This document shows, piece after piece, positions 26,814 through 34,680 of a stretch of 64,000 nucleotides of DNA. The DNA comes from Chitinophagaceae bacterium (GTDB lineage Bacteria > Bacteroidota > Bacteroidia > Chitinophagales > UBA10324). Numbering within the stretch: the first letter of the stretch is position 1; each line of letters begins with the position of its first letter. The DNA is taken from positions 186,001-250,000 of the forward strand of contig JADJAG010000011.1 of assembly GCA_016704325.1 (NCBI GenBank), written 5' to 3'. The notes beneath the pieces were generated by a model. That model had not been told where the DNA came from, ran no database searches, and saw only the letters and a program-made list of their open reading frames with translations. The translations under genes were made by a program, and so were the position numbers.

Positions 26814-27503
26814 TCAGGCGGAATCAATTGCATCATTTCTTTCAATCTCGAAGAGGTAGTTCCATTCCCACAAGAACTTTTTTTTGTTTACCACTTTCAT
26901 GATAAAATGATTTTTAGCTGCAATGAGGTTGATACGGATGATGTCGCAATCTTCTGAAAGCACCATCAGCGTTTTGCTTGCAGGATGCAGGAAGTTTGTG
27001 AGACCCAAAAATAATTTTTCAAAATATTGGAAATCCGTGCCGCAATACCATGCGATTTCTGATTCTGTTACTGGTTGCTTTGGGTAATATGGTGGGTTGA
27101 TGGCCACGAAGTCAAACTGCATGACAGGGATGTGGGCGAACAAATCACTTTTCAAAATCGTGATAGACGACTTCATCATTGATTTATTCAACTGCAGGTT
27201 TTCAATTGCTTTTGCTGAAAGGTCTGTTGCCGTAACAAAGGCACCATTTTTTTCGGCAGCAAACGATAGGAGGCCGCTTCCGGCGCCGAGCTCAAGTACT
27301 GTTTTATTGGCCAATGGGAATTGCAGCAAATACTGCAACAGGTATTTGCTACTGAAGAAAAAACCGGGATGAAAGACTCCCGGCAATACCTTGATGGTTA
27401 TTCCCTTATAGCTACTAGTACGTTCCTGCGCGAGATAGTTCTTGAGCAATGGCTTGATAACATGGTTGGCGAACAGGCGGGTGATGGAATACATAGGGGG
27501 CAT
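26814..27503 (-). CDS. Class I SAM-dependent methyltransferase (PrmC/HemK-like)
   Basis: The 229-residue protein has the SAM motif I VLELGAGSGLLSFAAEKNG, the acidic loop VTATDLSAKAIENL, and AINPPYYPK, the NPPY motif of N-methyltransferases acting on Gln/Asn/Ade. It resembles the PrmC-like group but is shorter and lacks the PrmC N-terminal helical domain. The substrate is unknown. It lies 19 bp after the RhuM-Fic gene in an apparent minus-strand unit running from 30042 to 24176. Confidence 0.85.
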   Translation of the reverse strand: MPPMYSITRLFANHVIKPLLKNYLAQERTSSYKGITIKVLPGVFHPGFFFSSKYLLQYLLQFPLANKTVLELGAGSGLLSFAAEKNGAFVTATDLSAKAIENLQLNKSMMKSSITILKSDLFAHIPVMQFDFVAINPPYYPKQPVTESEIAWYCGTDFQYFEKLFLGLTNFLHPASKTLMVLSEDCDIIRINLIAAKNHFIMKVVNKKKFLWEWNYLFEIERNDAIDSA

Positions 27504-27522
27504 TGTGGTCTTCTAACCTTTT

Positions 27523-28497
27523 TTAATTGTTGTCGGCTATTAAGGCTACAATCAGTTGTATGATGATTTCTTTTTCCTCAGGCTTGCTTTGCGCTACCAA
27601 CAAGGCAATAGCTGTTAAGCCATTATCATTAACTTTCAATTCACCTGATTTCTTAAAGCGATGCCTGTTCTTTTCCAAAAACCAAATGAATAAAAAAGCA
27701 CCAATTCTTTTGTTACCGTCATTAAAAGAATGATTCTTTATTACAAAATAGAGTAAATGAGCAGCTTGTTCTTCAATGCTCCTATATAAATACTGCCCTC
27801 CAAAGGTTTGGACGATGCTCAATAACGAACTTCTGAAGCTGTCGTCTTTTTCATTACCGAATAACGAAGTAGCTTCTTTTTTTGAAATCAGTTGACTTTT
27901 TAATTCTGCAATTGCTGTTTTCGCTTCTTCATATTGAATCTCATAAGTAATATTTTCTGATAGATTATCCGGCTGCAGGTTGTGGCTATCGTATTGATTG
28001 AGCAGCACAAAGCTTTTGGTGTAGTTACTCAGAATTTCCAATAAACCTTTAGCTTCTTGCAGTTGAAGTGATTCTTTTTTCTCCGATTGCCCGACTAGCT
28101 GCACTACTTTGCCCAGCTCTTCTAACCGCTTTTGGTTGATGGCATATCCTTCTACTAAATAAGCTTTGAGACGTTGAGTTGCCCACTGTCGAAATTGTAT
28201 TCCGCGTTTAGAATTAACCCTATACCCAACCGAAATGATAACATCCAGGTTATAATATGCTAAGGTTCTTGATACCTGCCTATTGCCTTCCTGCTGAACA
28301 GTTCGGAATTTCCGAACTGTTCCTGTCGGTTCCAGTTCACCACTTTGCAATATACTCTTGATGTGCTCGCTGATGTTAGCTTTGCTTGATTCAAACAATG
28401 CTACTAATTGCGCTTGTGTTAGCCAAACGGTATCCTGATCAAGTTTGACATGCAACTCAATCTTATTGTCGGTTGATTGGAATATTTCTATTTGCAT
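27523..28497 (-). CDS. RhuM-Fic/Doc fusion protein
   Basis: The 324-residue protein has an N-terminal RhuM region (VWLTQAQLVALFESSKANISEHIKSIL, LDVIISVGYRVNSKRGIQFRQWAT) that resembles DNA-binding ORF6N-type domains, then a coiled segment, then a Fic/Doc domain with HSFNDGNKR at 256-264. Fic enzymes transfer AMP or another nucleotide to a target; Doc proteins phosphorylate EF-Tu. The Lys in GNKR matches the Doc form, so nucleotide transfer or phosphorylation of an unknown target is possible. RhuM fusions of this kind occur in many genomes, in accessory DNA and near restriction systems. No separate antitoxin gene is visible next to it. Confidence 0.87.
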   Translation of the reverse strand: MQIEIFQSTDNKIELHVKLDQDTVWLTQAQLVALFESSKANISEHIKSILQSGELEPTGTVRKFRTVQQEGNRQVSRTLAYYNLDVIISVGYRVNSKRGIQFRQWATQRLKAYLVEGYAINQKRLEELGKVVQLVGQSEKKESLQLQEAKGLLEILSNYTKSFVLLNQYDSHNLQPDNLSENITYEIQYEEAKTAIAELKSQLISKKEATSLFGNEKDDSFRSSLLSIVQTFGGQYLYRSIEEQAAHLLYFVIKNHSFNDGNKRIGAFLFIWFLEKNRHRFKKSGELKVNDNGLTAIALLVAQSKPEEKEIIIQLIVALIADNN

Positions 28498-28521
28498 ATG
28501 GTTGACTTAAAACTTTAACAT

Positions 28522-30042
28522 TCAAAATCCCTCCACCTCCGGTTGCCTGTACTTCAACCAGAATTTCTGCAGTGCCTTAATCTCATAGGGAAAACGATAC
28601 CATTGTTGTTTATACCGGATGGAAGCAAGTACATGCATGGTTTTCTTATGAAAGGAGGAGAGTTTTATGTCACTTACCGTTGGGTAATAGCCATTTAAGA
28701 CGGTTTCAAAATTTCTTATCTTATCAATCATATAAGGTTTCAGCCAGGGCGTCAACGGATTTTTCCGGAGATCGAAATTTTCCCAATGCGGTGAAATCCA
28801 GTCTTCCAGTTTTTGCGGGAAATGAAATCCCTGCTCTTTCACCTGTTTGAATAATGCAGACCCTTCAGTAGGTACGGGCGAGTAGACATAGATAATGATC
28901 TCGGTGGCGGGGTTAATGGATTTTATTTCGCGGATGAATGTAATGTCTTCATCAATTTGCCGGTTTACTTCACTTTCTGTATCGGCCGGAGTGCCCAATA
29001 CAAATGAGTATTCAGGAATGATGTCAAACTTCGCCATTCTAGCTGCAAACCTGCGTATCTGTTCACCGCTTTGTGTTCCTCCTTTATCCATTTTTTTGAG
29101 CATAGCATCATTACCTGTTTCTGCACCAAAGAAGATCATCCTGCAACCGGCTTCGCGCATCGCTGCAATGGCATGATCATCATATTTGTCTATGGTATCA
29201 ATTCTTCCTTCACCCCACCATATCATGTTTTCTCCGGCTATCAGTCTCGAGAATTCCACGGTGCGCTTTTCTGAAACAAAGAAATTATTGTCATGAAACT
29301 CAATGGCATCACCTCCAAAATTTTCTTTCAGGTATTTGATGTCTTTGTAAATATTGAGTGCTGACTTTCCCTTCCATCGTGCATTGTAAATAGGAACAAT
29401 ACCACAGAAAGCGCACTTGAACGGACAGCCGATACTTGAATGATAGGCGATCGTTTTTCTTCCGAGATAAGTCTTTCCGAGATAATTCTTTAACGGGTAA
29501 AAACTGTTTAGCTTTTCATATGGCAAAGCCGGCAACTCATCCTGATCGTAGAGTTCATCTTTAGTTGTTTTCACAATCTTCCCGCCATTAACATAGATCA
29601 GGTTGTTTATAGATTGAACTGGTAAACCGTTTTCAATATGATGCAGGAGTTCGGGAAAGGTTTTGTCGCCGGGGCCATACACAATATAATTCACGTTTCC
29701 GGATTGCAATACTACTTCCGGTTGATTGGATGCAAAGTAACCACCCCAGATGATGGTTAAGCCGGGAAATAATTCTTTTGCCCTTTTTGAGAAGGGAATG
29801 GCCTGCTTTAGTTGTGGACCTGGCATTACAGATAGTGCGAAGTATCTGAAATCGCCCGTTTCCAGATAATGCACTAATGCCTGCCACGGGTCTTCTTCGA
29901 GGTTACCATCTACTATGGCATAGGCATACTTTCCATCGATGCTGGCTGCGATCTGCAAAATGGAGTTAGGTATGCGCGCCTTGTAACGAGTGGCTCTTGG
30001 ATTGAACAACAATACCTTGTTCATGGAAGCAGGACGCATCAT
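28522..30042 (-). CDS. B12-binding-type radical SAM protein, second paralogue
   Basis: The 506-residue protein (ATG at 30042; an ATG at 30024 also fits) has an N-terminal B12-like Rossmann domain (IIWGGYFASNQPEVVL, YIVYGPGDKTFPELL) and a radical SAM domain with CPFKCAFC. FFGAETGNDAMLKKMDKGG and FVLGTPADTESEV follow family order. It is similar in layout to the protein at 24176 but not a close duplicate. It starts the putative minus-strand unit, and a MITE copy sits about 50 bp upstream, so the element may carry or block its promoter. The substrate is unknown. Confidence 0.85.
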   Translation of the reverse strand: MMRPASMNKVLLFNPRATRYKARIPNSILQIAASIDGKYAYAIVDGNLEEDPWQALVHYLETGDFRYFALSVMPGPQLKQAIPFSKRAKELFPGLTIIWGGYFASNQPEVVLQSGNVNYIVYGPGDKTFPELLHHIENGLPVQSINNLIYVNGGKIVKTTKDELYDQDELPALPYEKLNSFYPLKNYLGKTYLGRKTIAYHSSIGCPFKCAFCGIVPIYNARWKGKSALNIYKDIKYLKENFGGDAIEFHDNNFFVSEKRTVEFSRLIAGENMIWWGEGRIDTIDKYDDHAIAAMREAGCRMIFFGAETGNDAMLKKMDKGGTQSGEQIRRFAARMAKFDIIPEYSFVLGTPADTESEVNRQIDEDITFIREIKSINPATEIIIYVYSPVPTEGSALFKQVKEQGFHFPQKLEDWISPHWENFDLRKNPLTPWLKPYMIDKIRNFETVLNGYYPTVSDIKLSSFHKKTMHVLASIRYKQQWYRFPYEIKALQKFWLKYRQPEVEGF

Positions 30043-30091
30043 GCCGTAAATTACTATGTATTTCTGATAGATAGCCGATGTAACATTCAGA

Positions 30092-30320
30092 GGGTTGCCT
30101 ATTAATTTGACGTGCAGGTTCTGTTTGAATATTTGTTATATGGAACCGTGCCTCACAAAAGAGATCATATTTCAATTGGATTGTTTGTCTCGCAAAGTTC
30201 GCAAAGCCCGCAAAGAAAAACTACTCATACCAGCTCTGAGAGTTTTGCATCCTTTGCGTGCTGATTTTAGGAGTCTATTTTTAAGATTATATCTTGAATA
30301 GCAACAATTTGGTATGCACC
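30092..30320. mobile_element. MITE-like element, GGGTGCATACCAAATTG family, copy 2
   Basis: A diverged left end (AGGGTTGCCTATTAATTTG) and a near-perfect right end (CAATTTGGTATGCACC) bound about 229 bp that aligns with copy 1 at 11823-12040 along its length. The interior has the same CGCAAAG-type short repeats. No target duplication is evident. It lies between the radical SAM gene and the divergent flavin-reductase-like gene. Confidence 0.75.
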
Positions 30321-30383
30321 ATTTGCAATCAATGGCATTGCTTCTTGAAAATTGTCGCTAACTTGATCCGTTATCAACGCAAC

Positions 30384-31280
30384 ATGTTCAACCCGGTAAA
30401 AATATTTTCACATTACCTGAATACCCGGAAGCTGCATGCAGTGGCGATGGAGTCATCTGACAGAGAACAGGTTTTGTTATGCTCCGATGGCGCTATAATT
30501 GATATTACCAATTGTCATTCATTGATCTCTCTGAAACCATTCGCGATAGCTGTGAATGCGGTATCATTGCAGGTAAACACTGAACAGAAAGTTACACTCA
30601 GGATCGTAAACGGAAGTACATTATTGGGCGAATTGCCGTTGCTATTTAATGAGCAGGAAAAATGCAATGATCTCACCTTATTTATTTATGAAACCGGGCA
30701 TCCACATTATCCGTTAACGCCATTTTTCCGGTTATGGAATTCTTTCTTGCTTTCCGTAAAGAACCGAACCAATACAAAATCAAAGAATTTTGTGGTGCCA
30801 CCGGCAGAGTTGTTGAAGCTCTTTGTATTTAGCCTTAAGCCAAGACCTGTATATTTATTCTCACTGCTGCATCGTAATGGCTTTGATGCTTTTCCTGTTG
30901 ATATTGCCGGCTTCGTCAGCGAGCAGCAATGCCTTTTCAGCATCCGCAGCAGCAGTGCCGCAATACCTTTGATTAAAGAGACCGGAAAAGCCTGTGCCTC
31001 ACTCATGCCTTATGACCGGCGGGAGGAAGTTTATCAACTAGGAAGACACCACGCAGGGGCAATAGTTCCGGTAGATTTGCTGCCGGCAGGATTTATTGAA
31101 TCGTCGAAATGGAAGATACCGGTTCCTTCCTTTTCGATAACGGTGCAGGAGTTGCTGTTGGAGCATACTTTTACAAAAGGAGTGCATACTCAGTTTATTT
31201 TTAACGTAGTTAACAGGTATCCGTTGCTTCCGGCCGAAATACTTGCGCATACACCGTGGTTCAACCGCAGCTATTTTTAG
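30384..31280 (+). CDS. Flavin-reductase-like (split-barrel) protein, uncertain
   Basis: I chose the ATG at 30384 (MFNPVKIFSHYLN, 298 aa) because the longer frame from 30294 begins inside the MITE. The C-terminal ~150 residues weakly follow the FMN-binding split-barrel pattern (SLKPRPVYLFSLLHRNGFDAFPVDIAG, GKACASLMPYDRREEVYQLGRHH, PVPSFSITVQELLLEHTF, HTQFIFNVV). The N-terminal half has no match I recognise. If correct, it is a flavin reductase or FMN-binding oxidoreductase. It is followed after 26 bp by a methyltransferase on the same strand, suggesting a small operon. The family assignment is tentative. Confidence 0.6.
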   Translation: MFNPVKIFSHYLNTRKLHAVAMESSDREQVLLCSDGAIIDITNCHSLISLKPFAIAVNAVSLQVNTEQKVTLRIVNGSTLLGELPLLFNEQEKCNDLTLFIYETGHPHYPLTPFFRLWNSFLLSVKNRTNTKSKNFVVPPAELLKLFVFSLKPRPVYLFSLLHRNGFDAFPVDIAGFVSEQQCLFSIRSSSAAIPLIKETGKACASLMPYDRREEVYQLGRHHAGAIVPVDLLPAGFIESSKWKIPVPSFSITVQELLLEHTFTKGVHTQFIFNVVNRYPLLPAEILAHTPWFNRSYF

Positions 31281-31306
31281 CCTTTGTTACTGTAACCTGA
31301 ATTATT

Positions 31307-32041
31307 ATGTTGAAGAAGCTTTTGAAAAGAAACACCTATCGCAGCATCAGGAGAAAGCTCTTTCCTTTTAAGCGCTTGCCGGATGAATTTTATGATGCCT
31401 TGTATGTGTCAATCAATGGTGCACCCTTGTTTATTCCGGAGAATACCTATTGTGTTGACCTCGCTGTCCGCAACCTGCCGACTGATGATCCGGTAATAGA
31501 GATTGGATCATTCACCGGTATGTCAACCTGTATGCTCAGCCATTTTTTAGAACTGCATCAGCGCCGAAATACATTGTTCAACGTAGATAAATGGGAGTTT
31601 GAAGAAAAGGAGAAGCAGTACTACAGCCGTGTCTTAAAGGTTACGCCGGAAACGATGAAGCATTATATCAGAGAATCATTCATCAGAAATCTTCAACTAT
31701 GCTGCGGCTCCCGCCTTCCGGCTACGATTGAATTGTTTTCTGATGACTTTTTTGAATGCTGGAATACAAGGAGCTCCTTGGTTGATCTCTGGGGCAGGAC
31801 TGTGATGCCCGGAGGACCTATCAGTTTTGCGTACCTGGACGGAAACCATCAGTATGCATTTGTGAAGCGTGATTTCGATAATGTGAGCAAGTGGCTCGTT
31901 AAGGATGGATTTATTTTCTTTGATGATTCAGACCCTGCTATAAAATCAGGTGTTAGGGATTTTGTACAAGAGGGGAGCTGGAAAAAGGAGTATGAATTGG
32001 TTATAAAGAATCCGAACTACCTGCTAAGAAAGATCAGGTAG
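31307..32041 (+). CDS. Class I SAM-dependent methyltransferase (Methyltransf_24 type)
   Basis: The 244-residue protein has the SAM-binding motif VIEIGSFTGMSTCMLSHF and, further on, FAYLDGNHQYAFVKRDFDNVSKWL and GFIFFDDSDP, the pattern of Methyltransf_24 proteins common in glycan and cell-surface gene clusters. The D-x-NH motif and FDD match that family. The substrate, probably a sugar or glycolipid, is unknown. It follows the flavin-reductase-like gene by 26 bp and is convergent with the flippase gene. Confidence 0.85.
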   Translation: MLKKLLKRNTYRSIRRKLFPFKRLPDEFYDALYVSINGAPLFIPENTYCVDLAVRNLPTDDPVIEIGSFTGMSTCMLSHFLELHQRRNTLFNVDKWEFEEKEKQYYSRVLKVTPETMKHYIRESFIRNLQLCCGSRLPATIELFSDDFFECWNTRSSLVDLWGRTVMPGGPISFAYLDGNHQYAFVKRDFDNVSKWLVKDGFIFFDDSDPAIKSGVRDFVQEGSWKKEYELVIKNPNYLLRKIR

Positions 32042-32056
32042 TGAGATAATCTGTAA

Positions 32057-33238
32057 TCAACGCAGCTTTCTTCCTATAATAAAATAAGTAATTGCCTGCA
32101 ACCATTGCACCACTGCCATAGCAGTTAATACAGCGTTGAAGGTATCAGGCACCAGGAAAACGAATAAGGCAATTAAAATAACACTGCAGCAAATGAAAAT
32201 CAAAGCGACACGTACCACCAATTGCTGTTGATTATTTTTGAAGAGCCTGTAGATTAACGGTGAAAAATAGAAACCCGGTACAGCCATCAGCCATGCTAGC
32301 AGAAAGGTGACAGGGGCATAGGAAAAATGATATACAAATTCCAGGATCAGTGAAACCGCGAATACGGATACACAGCAAAGCAGCATACCTACTATGAGTA
32401 ATCTGAAAGCCATCTTCCGGATGGAAACAACCGGCATGCGGTATATGATACTTACATAGGGAAGCAGCAGAATGGGAATAATGAGTTGAGTTGACAACAC
32501 AAAGTTGATTAGTACCTGGTATTTCGCGATAGCTTCTTTGCTGAGCAGGTACGAGGCGGCCAAAACATCAATCCTTGATGCCAGCATACCCGTGAAATAA
32601 AGCAGGAAGAATGAAAAGGCAGCGTTGAGGTAACCTTTTTCAAAGTTTCTGAAAAACAGCGGCAACAATTCCTTCCGGTATAGCCAAACCATACCTGCTG
32701 CTTTTAACATTTCCGCAAGTACAAACCAGCATAGGAGAGATGATAATTCTGCCGGTTGAAAATAGATGATACCGGCACCAATCAGCACAAAGCCTGCTGA
32801 TTCAATCAGGATGCTGACACCGAAGTTCCGCCTAAAGATTACTACCGGTTCATAGGATTGGTAAATGAATCTCACAGTGAGGTACAATCCTATCCAGCTC
32901 TTTACGGTTAAGTCTGCAGGCAACAGTATTATGAGCAGAATAATGATTAAAAAAATGAGACTCCTGGTTCCAAAACTTTTATGCCATTCTTTGCTTATTG
33001 AAGAAGTATCAGCACTGAAGCTGCGAATCAAATAATCTTTATTACCCCACGACATTATGTTTCCGGCTATACCTGTCCAAACCAACACCTGAACCATCTC
33101 TCCCCATAGTGAAGCATTCAGTATTCTTACCACCAGCGCTGCTATGATCACATTAAATGCAAGTGGTATCAGGTTGTAAGCAGTACTTAGGCTGAGCAAC
33201 AACAAACGTTGTTTGAATTTTTTAAGAGGCAGCAACAT
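32057..33238 (-). CDS. Wzx-like polysaccharide flippase
   Basis: The 393-residue protein has about 12 hydrophobic helices and the overall layout of the MATE-like polysaccharide export family: an N-terminal basic start, then LSLSTAYNLIPLAFNVIIAALVVRILNASLWGEMVQVLV and paired helices. It would flip an undecaprenyl-linked glycan across the inner membrane. The gene precedes or follows a GT4 gene (33482) on the same strand with a MITE between them, which points to surface-polysaccharide synthesis. The cargo glycan is unknown. Confidence 0.8.
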   Translation of the reverse strand: MLLPLKKFKQRLLLLSLSTAYNLIPLAFNVIIAALVVRILNASLWGEMVQVLVWTGIAGNIMSWGNKDYLIRSFSADTSSISKEWHKSFGTRSLIFLIIILLIILLPADLTVKSWIGLYLTVRFIYQSYEPVVIFRRNFGVSILIESAGFVLIGAGIIYFQPAELSSLLCWFVLAEMLKAAGMVWLYRKELLPLFFRNFEKGYLNAAFSFFLLYFTGMLASRIDVLAASYLLSKEAIAKYQVLINFVLSTQLIIPILLLPYVSIIYRMPVVSIRKMAFRLLIVGMLLCCVSVFAVSLILEFVYHFSYAPVTFLLAWLMAVPGFYFSPLIYRLFKNNQQQLVVRVALIFICCSVILIALFVFLVPDTFNAVLTAMAVVQWLQAITYFIIGRKLR

Positions 33239-33287
33239 CAGTTAAAAATAGTCATACGGTAGCTATTTCTATTGATGCATCACGTCT

Positions 33288-33474
33288 GGGTGTACGACAA
33301 TTCGTTCATCTTGTCAAGCAATGGTTGGTGGGTTAAATGGTTAAATGGTTAAATTGCTACGGCGAAGCCGATCAATTGCTATTCGGTATTCACTACGCTA
33401 CTTTACTCACTTACTCAAATACTTAATACTCAATTTCAACACCCAATAATCTATATCCAATTTGTCGTGCACCT
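33288..33474. mobile_element. MITE-like element, GGTGTAYGACAAATTG family, copy C
   Basis: The left end GGGTGTACGACAA and right end CAATTTGTCGTGCACC are inverted. The perfect 8-bp direct repeat TCACGTCT flanks the element (33280-33287 and 33475-33482). The 187-bp interior differs from copies A and B: it has a TTAAATGG run and CGGCGAAGCCGATC. The right flank touches the stop codon of the GT4 gene, so the element inserted at the very 3' end of that gene. Confidence 0.82.
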
Positions 33475-33481
33475 TCACGTC

Positions 33482-34588
33482 TCAACGAGCCGATAACAAC
33501 TGATTGAACAGCTTGCTGTATTCTATCACTGTGGAAGACATAGCGGGGAAATTAACAGGTGAAAAATCCGACTGCGGGTTGTGTAGGATAGTTTCCAGTG
33601 CATGGAGCATTTCATCCCGGTTTTTGCAGACATGAACCTTTGGATGATCGGTAATTCTTCCTACATCGAAGCATACTACATACATGCCTGCCTGAAGCGC
33701 TTCTGTAATAACGGCAGACTGACCTTCGAAAATGGAAGTGTGGAGTAATATTTTAGCATGCTTCATTTTAGCAAACACTTCTTCTCTTTTAAGTTGACCG
33801 TTGAATGCAATGTTTCCGGTCAGTTGCAGTTCATTGATCAATTGCAAAACATGGCTTCTTTCACTTCCATCACCGGCAATTTCTGCATGAAGTGCCTTAA
33901 ATTCATGTTGTAGCTGTGAGATGATTTGAATGGCAAGAGTAGGCTGTTTTACAGGGATTAATGATCCGGCAAACAGAACATCTATATTTCTGTTTGAAGC
34001 AAGCGGTCCGGGCAAAATGACACGGCTGACTCCCATTGGAATTACTGCACTGGCTTTTATACGGGAAGAGGCGTACAGCGCCTCTTTCATCTTTTCATTA
34101 AATACAACAATAGAAGTATTTACTGCAGCAAGCCAACGCAGGTATTTGTTTTCCTTTGTAACATCCTGCCCGGCAGCAATGGCTACATGTCGCATTCCGC
34201 TTACTTTGGAAAACAGCCACCCAATTATTGCAGCTTCTGTCAGGAAATAGGAGAGCACTATGGCCTGTTTGTTTTTATGCATGCGCAGGAGGTACAGGAA
34301 TACCTTCAGCCAGGTATACAACCTGTGAACTCCACCTTTGTCTTTACCGCCTGCTGCATAAACAGAAAGTTTGTGCCACCGGTATTTTTTTGATTCATGC
34401 GGGTATTGAAAGGTGATGATATCAATCTTCAGATCAGGAAATGCAGATTGCCATCCCAGCACAAAATCCTGTAACGTGGAAATACAACTGGTATCTTTTT
34501 CATCGGCGGGAAAACCGGGTGTGAGTATGATCAGTTGCCGGAATTTATTCATGCTGAAGGTTGTAAGAATGGAATTTTGGTCTTCCAA
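33482..34588 (-). CDS. GT4-family glycosyltransferase
   Basis: The 368-residue protein has a GT-B fold. A C-terminal GT4 signature is seen in LHTSIFEGQSAVITEALQAGM, with the Glu-x7-Glu region, and IDVLFAGSLIPVKQP and AEIAGDGSERSHVLQLI precede it. It would transfer a nucleotide-sugar-derived residue in glycan synthesis in the cytoplasm. An ATG at 34552 (MNKFRQLIILTPGFPADE) is a likely better start than 34588. Together with the flippase it suggests a surface-polysaccharide locus; the sugar is unknown. Confidence 0.87.
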   Translation of the reverse strand: MEDQNSILTTFSMNKFRQLIILTPGFPADEKDTSCISTLQDFVLGWQSAFPDLKIDIITFQYPHESKKYRWHKLSVYAAGGKDKGGVHRLYTWLKVFLYLLRMHKNKQAIVLSYFLTEAAIIGWLFSKVSGMRHVAIAAGQDVTKENKYLRWLAAVNTSIVVFNEKMKEALYASSRIKASAVIPMGVSRVILPGPLASNRNIDVLFAGSLIPVKQPTLAIQIISQLQHEFKALHAEIAGDGSERSHVLQLINELQLTGNIAFNGQLKREEVFAKMKHAKILLHTSIFEGQSAVITEALQAGMYVVCFDVGRITDHPKVHVCKNRDEMLHALETILHNPQSDFSPVNFPAMSSTVIEYSKLFNQLLSAR

Positions 34589-34624
34589 GATAAAGGCAAT
34601 TCATAGCAAATTGCGAAGCGGCAT

Positions 34625-34656
34625 AAAAAAACCCGTGCACCAACCGGCGCACGGGT
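34625..34656 (-). terminator. Intrinsic terminator after the GEVED/T9SS gene
   Basis: On the minus strand the stem ACCCGTGC / GCACGGGT is followed by a run of six to seven T residues, 25 bp after the stop of the gene at 34681. Confidence 0.85.
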
Positions 34657-34680
34657 ATCTATAAAAAGTTAAAAGAAGGT

